From an uncultured Anaerofilum sp. (lineage in GTDB: Bacteria; Bacillota; Clostridia; Oscillospirales; Ruminococcaceae): a stretch of 64,000 nucleotides of DNA. How positions within the stretch are numbered: the stretch's first letter is position 1; each line of letters begins with the position of its first letter. The stretch is taken from the NCBI GenBank assembly GCA_944385945.1, contig CALWZD010000049.1, positions 1-64,000 on the forward strand, written 5' to 3'. The translations under genes were made by a program, and so were the position numbers. Below are positions 51,585-58,896 of this stretch, one piece after another. Below the pieces are notes generated by a model. The model was given only the letters and a program-made list of their open reading frames with translations. It made no database searches and was not told where the DNA came from.

Positions 51585-52730
51585 GTGAAGATTATGAAAC
51601 AAAACCATCTGCGCATATTGGCATTCACCGTGGCAGTGTCTGCTTTGCTACTTACCGGTTGTGAAAGCAGCCCTGCAAGCGGAACACCATCGTCGACACA
51701 ATCTCCCACAGCGACCCAGCAACCGGTGGAATCCACCACCGATGTCAACCCACTCACCGGATTGCCCAAGGGCGAAGATTACCCCGAAGGGCAGCGTCCG
51801 GTAGCAGTGATGATCAACAACATCAAAGCAGCCCTTCCGCAAAGCGGTCTAAACGATGCCGACCTGTTGTATGAGATCGTAACCGAAGGCGGAGTGACCC
51901 GCATCATGGCGGTCTACCGTGACTATAGAACCATGCCTACGGTTGGCCCTGTGCGCTCGGCACGTGACCAGCACGTACAGTTGATGTTGCCGTTGGGGGC
52001 ATTGTATGCGCACGTTGGTGCTTCTACTTATGCCGAAGAACTGCTGGAAACCTATAAATGGAAAAACCTATTCGAGGTAGACGGGATCTACCGCAATTTC
52101 TATTGGATCGACGCCGAACGTCGCCAGACATTGGATCAGGAACATTGCGTGTTTACCAACGGCGAATTTTTCAGCCGTGCGGTGGACGAGTTTAACATGA
52201 GTGCGACCGGCTTTGAGCCGGAACCGGTTTTCTCTTTCGTAGACTACGACCAGCCGGAACGCAGCCTGACCGGCGGAGATGCCAAAACAGTGTATGTGCG
52301 TTTTTCGGGGTATGCATCGTCGGTGTTTGAGTACCGTGACGGAAAATATTACAAGTCGGAATTTGGCGAGCCGCAAATGGATATGGCAACCGACAGCCAA
52401 CTTGCTGTCGACAATCTGCTGGTGCTGTTCGCCGAAACCTCCAAGTATCCCGATGGCATCTTGACCAAGGTAAACTACGATTGGGGCGGTGCCGGGTATT
52501 ATTTCTGCAACGGTCGCTATGAGAAGATCCGCTGGAAAAAAGGATTGCCCGAACAACCGCTGCTGATTTTGGATGCACAAGGCAACGAAACAGAAGTGCA
52601 GATAAACCCGGGCACCAGCTATATCGCCATTGTCGGAAATGATCAGATCGAAAATTTCAGCATCAATGAAGCAAAGCTGAATGCGCTGGAAAGCAATCCC
52701 GATGAGGAAATCGAGATGCCCGATCGCTAA
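51585..52730 (+). CDS. DUF3048 lipoprotein 1 (YerB-like)
   Basis: A 381-residue predicted lipoprotein: signal peptide with lipobox LLTGC (Cys26), a Ser/Thr-rich linker, then the DUF3048 N- and C-terminal domains. Landmarks are NPLTGLPKGEDYPEGQRPVAVMINNIKAALPQSGL, ADLLYEIVTEGGVTRIMAVY and PTVGPVRSARDQ. Bacillus YerB belongs here; its role is unknown. A GTG at 51585 and an ATG at 51594 are both possible after GAGGAAAGGA. It is the first of three consecutive paralogues. No terminator separates it from the second. Confidence 0.9.
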   Translation: MKIMKQNHLRILAFTVAVSALLLTGCESSPASGTPSSTQSPTATQQPVESTTDVNPLTGLPKGEDYPEGQRPVAVMINNIKAALPQSGLNDADLLYEIVTEGGVTRIMAVYRDYRTMPTVGPVRSARDQHVQLMLPLGALYAHVGASTYAEELLETYKWKNLFEVDGIYRNFYWIDAERRQTLDQEHCVFTNGEFFSRAVDEFNMSATGFEPEPVFSFVDYDQPERSLTGGDAKTVYVRFSGYASSVFEYRDGKYYKSEFGEPQMDMATDSQLAVDNLLVLFAETSKYPDGILTKVNYDWGGAGYYFCNGRYEKIRWKKGLPEQPLLILDAQGNETEVQINPGTSYIAIVGNDQIENFSINEAKLNALESNPDEEIEMPDR

Positions 52731-52775
52731 GCAGTAAATTTTATGCCCAAAACAGGTGTGCGGTCTTTACAAGCA

Positions 52776-52804
52776 TTGTGAAAACGTTTACAATAAAATA
52801 TAGT
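52776..52804 (+). promoter_or_regulatory. Promoter of DUF3048 lipoprotein 2 with a cre box
   Basis: TTGTGA (52776-52781), 17 bp, TATAGT (52799-52804). The spacer contains TGAAAACGTTTACA (52779-52792), which matches the Firmicute cre consensus TGWNANCGNTNWCA at every defined position. CcpA bound here would repress. Confidence 0.65.
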
Positions 52805-52908
52805 ATCGCCAAAAATATGGCAAAAGTTTGTTGATTGATTTAAAGTTTGGGAAAAAACGAATGTCGCAGTGCGGCTTTTGGAATAGAAAATTTGGAGATG
52901 ATACACAT

Positions 52909-54054
52909 ATGAAACGATTGATTGCAGCGATTGCAGTTTGTGGCTTGGTCGCATCGGCTTTTGTGGGATGCGGTGGCGCACAAACCAGTACTACCACCCA
53001 AAGCAGTTCAACCGCCACAAGTTCGAAGGTAGAGGTAACTCCCGAGCCTACCCCTACCCCCATTCCTTACAATCCGAACCCCCTTACCGGTTTGGAGAAC
53101 GATGGCAGCTATCCCGAGGGACAACGCATTACTGCTATCATGGTGAACAACATCAAAGAGTGTCGCCCACAGCGTGGCTTGTCCGATGCAGATGTGCTGT
53201 ACGAAATTAAGGTAGAAGGCGGCATCACTCGTTTCATGGCGTTGTACTCCGATTACAACACCATGCCCACGGTAGGCCCTATCCGCTCTGCCCGTGACCA
53301 ATTCTTCCGTTTGGTCTTGCCGTTCCAGCCCTTGTATGTACACATCGGCGAAAGTGTCGTACAAAAGCAGTATATTGCTGATTACGATTACAGCGAGTGG
53401 AACTACGACTCGATCAACAATATGTTCTGGCGTGACCAGAATCGACTGTCGCAGGGCTATGCAACAGAGCATACCGCTTATACCGACGGTGAACACATTG
53501 CTGCAACCATCGCAAGCGAAGGCACCGATATGGAGCGTGACTACGGTACCAGCACCCTGTTCAATTTTGTACCCTACTACGAGCCTGCTTATGTGCCGGC
53601 AGATGGTGAGTCTGCGGGTGTGGAGATCATCCATTCCTCGGGCTACAAGACCAAAATGGACTACGATGCATCCAGCAATCAGTACCTGATGAGCCAGAAC
53701 AGCTCCGCAGGTTATACCGCCACAAAAGACGAAAACAACGGCGAACAGCTTGCTTTCGACAATGTTCTGGTGCTGTTTACCGACATCCACACCTACCCCG
53801 GTCACGAACAAAAAGACCTGCAATGTGCTGTTTACGGTGACGGCGGTGTTGGATATTACTACAATGCCGGACGCTACGAAAAGATTCGTTGGACAAAAGG
53901 AACCGATCTGGACGTATTGCGCATCATGAAAGACGACGGCACCGAAACCCCTGTGCAGTTGAACTGTGGCAAAACGTATGTAGCAGTAGTAGACATTGAC
54001 GAGGCGATCAACTTTGACCTGCCCGACCAACAAGCTGCTTCTGACGCAGAATAA
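52909..54054 (+). CDS. DUF3048 lipoprotein 2
   Basis: A 381-residue lipoprotein (FVGC, Cys21), a linker with PEPTPTPIP, then DUF3048: NPLTGLENDGSYPEGQRITAIMVNNIKECRPQRGL, ADVLYEIKVEGGITRFMALY, PTVGPIRSARDQ. It differs from paralogue 1 in the central region (EHTAYTDGEHIAATIASEGTD) and is about as long. The start at 52909 follows GGAG; the frame is open from 52828 without a ribosome binding site. It has its own promoter overlapped by a cre box. Paralogue 3 follows 33 bases later. Confidence 0.9.
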   Translation: MKRLIAAIAVCGLVASAFVGCGGAQTSTTTQSSSTATSSKVEVTPEPTPTPIPYNPNPLTGLENDGSYPEGQRITAIMVNNIKECRPQRGLSDADVLYEIKVEGGITRFMALYSDYNTMPTVGPIRSARDQFFRLVLPFQPLYVHIGESVVQKQYIADYDYSEWNYDSINNMFWRDQNRLSQGYATEHTAYTDGEHIAATIASEGTDMERDYGTSTLFNFVPYYEPAYVPADGESAGVEIIHSSGYKTKMDYDASSNQYLMSQNSSAGYTATKDENNGEQLAFDNVLVLFTDIHTYPGHEQKDLQCAVYGDGGVGYYYNAGRYEKIRWTKGTDLDVLRIMKDDGTETPVQLNCGKTYVAVVDIDEAINFDLPDQQAASDAE

Positions 54055-54087
54055 TTGCAATGCACAGCGCAAAGGGAGGATTTTACC

Positions 54088-55407
54088 TTGAAAAAACGCA
54101 TGATGATCACGATCGCTCTCTGTGCTGTTGTGCTTACAGGCTGCGCCCCCGATCCCAAGACGGAACAACAATCGCAGAGCAGTTCAGAATTGGCGAGCCA
54201 GCAGCCGACCCCAACCCATGAGCCGGTCATTCAAGCACAGGCGCAAACCACAGCATTCCCTCTTACAGGGCTTGCTTTGCCCGAGGGGATGGCGCAGGCA
54301 CCCCGCCCCATCGCCATTTTGGTAGACAACACCCGTGAGGCATACCCTCAGTGGGGAATTTCGAACGCACAGGTGGTGGTGGAGGCAGTCACCGAAGGGG
54401 GAGTTACCCGTCTGATGTGCCTGTACGATCAGGTTTCCGACATCCCTAAAACCGGGCCGGTTCGCAGTGTGCGTGATATGTTCTTGCAACTGTCGATGCC
54501 GTTGAATGCCATCCCTGTACACATCGGCGCAAGCAGTTTTGCTTATAACTTCCTAAACTATTACAGTTGGGCAACCGTTGACGGTATGAATGTAGGCGTA
54601 AGCACATTCGACTTCGACAAAGATCGTGCCTTGGTGCGAGATGCTGCCGGGAAGAAGATCGGCAGAGAACACTGCTGGTATACCCAAGGTCCAGCCATTC
54701 AAAATGGCATATGGATGCGAAATATCTCGCAGGAGGGCACCATGTATCCTTTGGTAGCGTTTGAGCAAAACGCTACCCCCAGCCAATCTGCTGCAAACCA
54801 GATTTCGCTTACATACTCGTATGTTGCACAATCCGGATTCTTTTACGATGTCGCCACCGGAAAATATCTGAAAACCAGTTACGACGGCGCAGCACATATA
54901 GATGCAAACAACAATGCACAGCTTTCGTTTGATAACGTTCTGCTTTTGCGCTGCGAAACCTACCTGAAACCGGATGGAGTCCACACCGACTTCAACCTTT
55001 CGGGCGGAAACGGATGGTGGATTGCAGGGGGAGCGATGCAGCCGATCCGTTGGGAAAAAGATGGCGATCAACAGCCACTGGAAATTTATGACACAGCCGG
55101 AAATGCGCTGAAACTGCGCAGCGGAAAGACTTATCTTGGATTTTTGAGCGGGACGGCTGGTGAAAGCCTGGCCGTAGACGGTGCAGCGATGTTGGACGGC
55201 AGCCCGGTGAATCCGCCGGTGATTACCCCGACTGCAACCCCGTCGCCGACCCCGACTCCGACTCCCGAACCCACAGCGGTTCCCACCCCCGAGCCGACCC
55301 CTACACCTATTCCTGAAGTTACTCCCGTACCCACGGCTGTCCCTGCTCCCGAAGCAGTGCCTAGTGCAACACCTGTACCGGAAGCTACCGCAGCTCCCGC
55401 CGTCTAA
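54088..55407 (+). CDS. DUF3048 lipoprotein 3 with Pro/Thr-rich tail
   Basis: A 439-residue lipoprotein (VLTGC, Cys19) with the DUF3048 blocks PRPIAILVDNTREAYPQWGI, AQVVVEAVTEGGVTRLMCLY and KTGPVRSVRDMF. It has diverged more than paralogues 1 and 2. It carries a C-terminal tail of about 65 residues made of PTP/PEPT repeats, which could span or bind the cell wall. The start is TTG at 54088, eight bases after GGGAGGA, 33 bases after paralogue 2; the two are probably one transcript. A perfect terminator follows. Confidence 0.9.
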   Translation: MKKRMMITIALCAVVLTGCAPDPKTEQQSQSSSELASQQPTPTHEPVIQAQAQTTAFPLTGLALPEGMAQAPRPIAILVDNTREAYPQWGISNAQVVVEAVTEGGVTRLMCLYDQVSDIPKTGPVRSVRDMFLQLSMPLNAIPVHIGASSFAYNFLNYYSWATVDGMNVGVSTFDFDKDRALVRDAAGKKIGREHCWYTQGPAIQNGIWMRNISQEGTMYPLVAFEQNATPSQSAANQISLTYSYVAQSGFFYDVATGKYLKTSYDGAAHIDANNNAQLSFDNVLLLRCETYLKPDGVHTDFNLSGGNGWWIAGGAMQPIRWEKDGDQQPLEIYDTAGNALKLRSGKTYLGFLSGTAGESLAVDGAAMLDGSPVNPPVITPTATPSPTPTPTPEPTAVPTPEPTPTPIPEVTPVPTAVPAPEAVPSATPVPEATAAPAV

Positions 55408-55420
55408 AATATTTCAACAC

Positions 55421-55456
55421 AACGAAAAGGCAGGTCATTCGACCTGCCTTTTCGTT
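55421..55456 (+). terminator. DUF3048 operon terminator, GGCAGGTC hairpin copy 3
   Basis: A perfect 16-bp stem (55421-55436 with 55441-55456) around ATTC. The arms contain GGCAGGTC/GACCTGCC, as at 41-74 and 47891-47914. Confidence 0.88.
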
Positions 55457-55485
55457 ATAAAGTATCTCTCTTTTGGTAAGACAAA

Positions 55486-55554
55486 CCGCTGCAGGATTTC
55501 CCACGTATCAAGTGTGCTGCGCACAAAAAGATGCTTTGGGAAATCCTGCAGCGG
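55486..55554 (+). repeat. Nested-hairpin element, copy 4
   Basis: The outer stem has 18 perfect pairs (55486-55503 with 55537-55554). The interior reads CGTATCAAG, GTGC-tgc-GCAC, AAAAAGATGCTT, so GTATC pairs with GATGC by one G-T pair. Compared with copy 1, the inner hairpin is inverted (GTGC...GCAC for GCAC...GTGC) and GCATC has become GTATC, changes that keep pairing. Confidence 0.65.
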
Positions 55555-55593
55555 CAAAACGAGCGCAAACGGCGGAAACGTCGCTTGCAGATA

Positions 55594-55650
55594 AAGTTTT
55601 CGTCCACCTTTTTCAAAAGGTGGGTTTTGCGCCCTTTTTTCAAAAGGGCA
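55594..55650 (-). repeat. Double-hairpin repeat family, copy 4 (inverted)
   Basis: On the minus strand: GCCCTTTTGAAAAAAGGGC, GCAAAAC, CCACCTTTTGAAAAAGGTGG, aCGAAAACTTT. It lies just downstream of the histidine phosphatase gene, reading in its direction, and may terminate it. Confidence 0.8.
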
Positions 55651-55653
55651 TCC

Positions 55654-56280
55654 TCACTCCATATATCCAAAAGGTACGATGCGCACTGCTTCGGCAAGAT
55701 TATCCCGCATCCACATCGCAACACTGGTTTGCAACTGATAGCCGCAACCCGGGTCGGTAATCCATTGCTCAGGCGGACGAGTGGGCAACGCTTTTTGTGC
55801 CAGCATACTCATAATCACTCCACCGTGTGTGACGCAGGCTGCCTCTGAGATGTCTGCTTTCATCATATATTCAAACATCTTCATCAGCGTTTCTGCACAC
55901 CGATGATGGAATTGCTGATTGTCTTCTGCCCCTTTCGGTTGATACTTCTGCTGTGGGTCGAGCCACTTCTGAAAGTTGGGGTCGGTTTTCAGCTCTGCCA
56001 TACTGCGCCCTTCAAATTCGCCAAAGTGATTCTCCCGCAGATTTTCAATCACCAGCTTTTTGGCATCCGGAAATAAGATGTCCGCCGTTTGGGTGGCACG
56101 TTGCAGTGGTGATACGAACACCGTGCCAACATCCGGATAGGAAAACTGTCGGCGCAACGATTGCAGATCCTCTTTACCCTCGCTGCACAGGGGAAAATCT
56201 GTTCCGCCACCCGCATAGATGCCGTCCAGATTTGCACGGGTAATGCCGTGCCGAACCAAATATAACGTGTAATTCTTCAC
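55654..56280 (-). CDS. Histidine phosphatase family protein
   Basis: A 208-residue enzyme of the phosphoglycerate-mutase-like superfamily. The phospho-accepting His is in YLVRHGITRANLDG. VSPLQRATQTADIL has the second Arg, ENLRENHFGEFEG the acid residue, and CVTHGGVIMSML the second His. Relatives include CobC and broad-specificity phosphatases; the substrate is not clear. The start is a GTG at 56280 after AAAGGG. The frame extends to 56334 without a better site. Confidence 0.9.
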   Translation of the reverse strand: MKNYTLYLVRHGITRANLDGIYAGGGTDFPLCSEGKEDLQSLRRQFSYPDVGTVFVSPLQRATQTADILFPDAKKLVIENLRENHFGEFEGRSMAELKTDPNFQKWLDPQQKYQPKGAEDNQQFHHRCAETLMKMFEYMMKADISEAACVTHGGVIMSMLAQKALPTRPPEQWITDPGCGYQLQTSVAMWMRDNLAEAVRIVPFGYME

Positions 56281-56471
56281 AAAAAATCCCTTTCCGGAAT
56301 TGCCCCAAAAGCGTGAAATCTTGCCTTTTGGCATCCCCTAAAAATTTTCTTTTAAAATTTTATCGCAAAAATCCCTGCTTGTAAACACCATATTTAGCCA
56401 TTGCCTTTCATAACGGTTTCCATATATTGATTTTTTTGCGGTTCAACAAAAAAGTGTATCATTTTTTGGTA

Positions 56472-56500
56472 TTTACAAAATGTTTTTCTTGGTATATAAT
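56472..56500 (+). promoter_or_regulatory. Promoter of the 228-residue XRE regulator
   Basis: TTTACA (56472-56477), 17 bp, TATAAT (56495-56500). Confidence 0.7.
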
Positions 56501-56561
56501 TTACCACACGTAAAAAATCCGGCTTGACACCGCCAATCAAACGATAAAGGAGAATCCGTCG

Positions 56562-57248
56562 ATGACTTCCGAATTCAACCGCATTATCACGCTGTTGCGC
56601 AAAGAGCGTGGGATCACACAAAAGCAAGCTGCAAGCGATCTGGGTGTGTCGCAGGCATTGCTGTCGCACTACGAAAAAGGGATTCGGGAATGCGGTTTGG
56701 AATTTGTGGTAAAAGTTGCCGATTATTATAACGTATCCTGCGACTACCTGCTTGGCAGAAGCACCGATCGCAGTGGTCTGACCTTGAACATCGAGGATCT
56801 GCCCACCGACGAAAATTACGGCGATGGAAAATATCGTGGCAGCATCCTGCCCACCATGAACAAAAAGTTTTTGGTGCATTCGCTGAACCTGTTGTACGAC
56901 AAGCTCAGCCGTGACCCAGACACAGGGCTTGTGACCGAGATCAGTGCCTATCTTATGATCGCCATATATAAAATGTTCCGTCTGGTCTACAGCTCTAACA
57001 GCCGCAACGTGCAAAGTATGTTCCGTGTGCCGGAAAAGGTGAGCGGTGGATATGCCACCGCTGAAATGCTTCGCACAGAGGCGACCATTCAGGCGATTCT
57101 GAATGGAGAGGACACAAAAGCAGGGGCAGGGCTGAAAGACACTGCAGGCTTTGCCATGACGACCGACAGCCTGACCAAAGACTACCCCGTGCATGGACGC
57201 AGCCTGTTGCAACTGGTGAAAATCTGCGAAGACCGCATCATGCCCTAA
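56562..57248 (+). CDS. XRE family regulator with a C-terminal helical domain
   Basis: A 228-residue protein. Residues 1-65 form a Cro/C1-type helix-turn-helix (RIITLLRKERGITQKQAASDLGVSQALLSHYEKGIRECGLEFVVKVADYYNVSCDYLLGR). From residue 90 a mostly helical domain follows (MNKKFLVHSLNLLYDKLSRDPDTGLVTEISAYLMIAIYKMFRLVY) that may bind a ligand or mediate dimerisation. I do not know this second domain. The start follows AAAGGAG. A terminator shared with abrB follows. Confidence 0.85.
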   Translation: MTSEFNRIITLLRKERGITQKQAASDLGVSQALLSHYEKGIRECGLEFVVKVADYYNVSCDYLLGRSTDRSGLTLNIEDLPTDENYGDGKYRGSILPTMNKKFLVHSLNLLYDKLSRDPDTGLVTEISAYLMIAIYKMFRLVYSSNSRNVQSMFRVPEKVSGGYATAEMLRTEATIQAILNGEDTKAGAGLKDTAGFAMTTDSLTKDYPVHGRSLLQLVKICEDRIMP

Positions 57249-57256
57249 ATTTAAAG

Positions 57257-57298
57257 AAAAACCGCCGCCAAACACGACCGTTTGGCGGCGATTTTGTT
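57257..57298. terminator. Bidirectional terminator
   Basis: CGCCGCCAAAC (57263-57273) pairs with GTTTGGCGGCG (57280-57290), with A- and T-rich flanks. Confidence 0.88.
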
Positions 57299-57540
57299 TA
57301 TAACTGGCTGATTTCCTTTCGACAGGCGGCGCAGATATTGCGCCCTTTATACTCGCACACATCTTCGTTGCTCTGACAGAACACACACGTGGGCTGATAT
57401 TTTTTTAGAATGACCATCTCGTTTTCTACATAGATCTCGAGCGATGAGTCACGATCAATGTCCAGTACACGGCGTAACTCGATCGGCAAAACGATGCGGC
57501 CAAGATGGTCGATCTTGCGCACGATTCCCGTGGATTTCAT
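57298..57540 (-). CDS. abrB: AbrB/SpoVT family regulator with zinc-ribbon-like tail
   Basis: An 80-residue transition-state-type regulator. The swapped-hairpin AbrB domain (MKSTGIVRKIDHLGRIVLPIELRRVLDI to about residue 50) is followed by CVFCQSNEDVCEYKGRNICAACRKE, with a CXXC pair near 55 and another near 72 that could bind zinc. This is the standard clostridial AbrB form. In Bacillus AbrB represses post-exponential genes until Spo0A lowers it. The ATG at 57540 follows AAAAGGAGGAC; no ribosome binding site supports the longer frame from 57597. Confidence 0.93.
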   Translation of the reverse strand: MKSTGIVRKIDHLGRIVLPIELRRVLDIDRDSSLEIYVENEMVILKKYQPTCVFCQSNEDVCEYKGRNICAACRKEISQL

Positions 57541-57667
57541 CTGCAAGTCCTCCTTTTCAAGCATCTGCATTCGCAGATTGGTGTGGCACGAATACAAGTA
57601 TTATACTTCAAAGGAAAATAAATGTCAATAATTGTAAAAATATGGGAATTTTCGCCAACTTTCTATA

Positions 57668-58669
57668 TCACAGCTGCAAAAATCCGACCTTTTTATATAC
57701 TTTAGCACAGGTCTTGTTCGCAATGCGGCTTGCTTGCTCGGCACCGGCTTTCAATACCCCATCCAGATAGTTTTTGTCGGCAAGAATGCGGCGATATTCG
57801 TTCTGGATCGGGCTGAATACGTCGATTACGCTTTGAGCAACAGCATCTTTGAACTCACCATATCCTTTGCCCTCAAATTCTCGCTGGATCTCCTCAAAGC
57901 TTTTGCCGGTAAACACACTGTAAATGCTCATCAAATTGGTCACGCCCGGCTTTTCTTCGCTGGCGTATACGGCACCTTCGCTGTCGGTCACGGCACGCTT
58001 GAACTTGCGGCGGATGGCATCCGGCTCGTCCAACATCAGGATAAAGCTGTTAACGTTGGTATCCGATTTGCTCATCTTCTTATCCGGCTCTTGCAAACTC
58101 ATGATACGAGCACCCGTCTTGGGAATATAAGGCTCCGGCACAGTGAAAGTATCGCTGTATGCGTTGTTGAAACGGGAAGCGATGTTCCGTGCAAGCTCCA
58201 AATGCTGTTTTTGGTCGGCACCGACCGGAACGAGGTCGGCATTGTATACCAGAATATCCGCTGCCATCAAGACCGGATAGGTGAACAAACCGGCATTCAC
58301 GTTGTCGGCATGACGAGCACTTTTGTCCTTAAACTGGGTCATGCGGGACAACTCGCCAAACTGCGTGTTACAAGAAAGCACCCACGAAAGCTCGGCGTGT
58401 GCAGGCACATGACTTTGTACGAATACGATGCTCTTTTGCGGGTCGATACCGCAGGCAAGCAGCAGTGCAGCTGCTTCACGGCTCTGTCGGCGAAGGTCGG
58501 CAGGATTTTGCCGAACGGTAATGGCGTGCATATTAGCAATCATGTAGATACAATCGTATTCCTGCTGCAACAAGCCCCAGTTGCGCACAGCACCGATATA
58601 GTTTCCGAGTGTGAAAGTACCAGTGGGCTGAATGCCGCTGAGAATACGCTTTTTCGCAGAAATTTCCAT
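57668..58669 (-). CDS. trpS: Tryptophanyl-tRNA synthetase
   Basis: A 333-residue class Ic synthetase charging tRNA-Trp. The HIGH-like site is in GIQPTGTFTLGNYIGA (Thr replaces the usual His), and the KMSKS site is in DKKMSKSDTN near residue 193. The middle has LVPVGADQKQHLELARNIA, typical of TrpRS. Length is normal. A promoter TTGCGA-17 bp-TATGAT precedes it; I see no T-box leader, although T-boxes often control trpS in Firmicutes. Confidence 0.97.
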   Translation of the reverse strand: MEISAKKRILSGIQPTGTFTLGNYIGAVRNWGLLQQEYDCIYMIANMHAITVRQNPADLRRQSREAAALLLACGIDPQKSIVFVQSHVPAHAELSWVLSCNTQFGELSRMTQFKDKSARHADNVNAGLFTYPVLMAADILVYNADLVPVGADQKQHLELARNIASRFNNAYSDTFTVPEPYIPKTGARIMSLQEPDKKMSKSDTNVNSFILMLDEPDAIRRKFKRAVTDSEGAVYASEEKPGVTNLMSIYSVFTGKSFEEIQREFEGKGYGEFKDAVAQSVIDVFSPIQNEYRRILADKNYLDGVLKAGAEQASRIANKTCAKVYKKVGFLQL

Positions 58670-58713
58670 AGTTGTTACGCTCCCTTCGCCAAAGGCGGTG
58701 AAATATACATCCT

Positions 58714-58742
58714 ATCATACCACACCCGTACTGTTTTCGCAA
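58714..58742 (-). promoter_or_regulatory. trpS promoter
   Basis: On the minus strand TTGCGA (58742-58737), 17 bp, TATGAT (58719-58714). Confidence 0.6.
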
Positions 58743-58896
58743 CGGCGAAACACAGCGGGAAAACGGCAAAAACAGCAGGAAAAGCAAGGAAATTGAAAAA
58801 ATCAACCCTTTTTGAAACTCTACCTGAACCGTCAGCTTTCGCAGATAAAATCAGATATGCTTTACAGGAAGTGATCTGAAAGGATGTGGACAGGAA

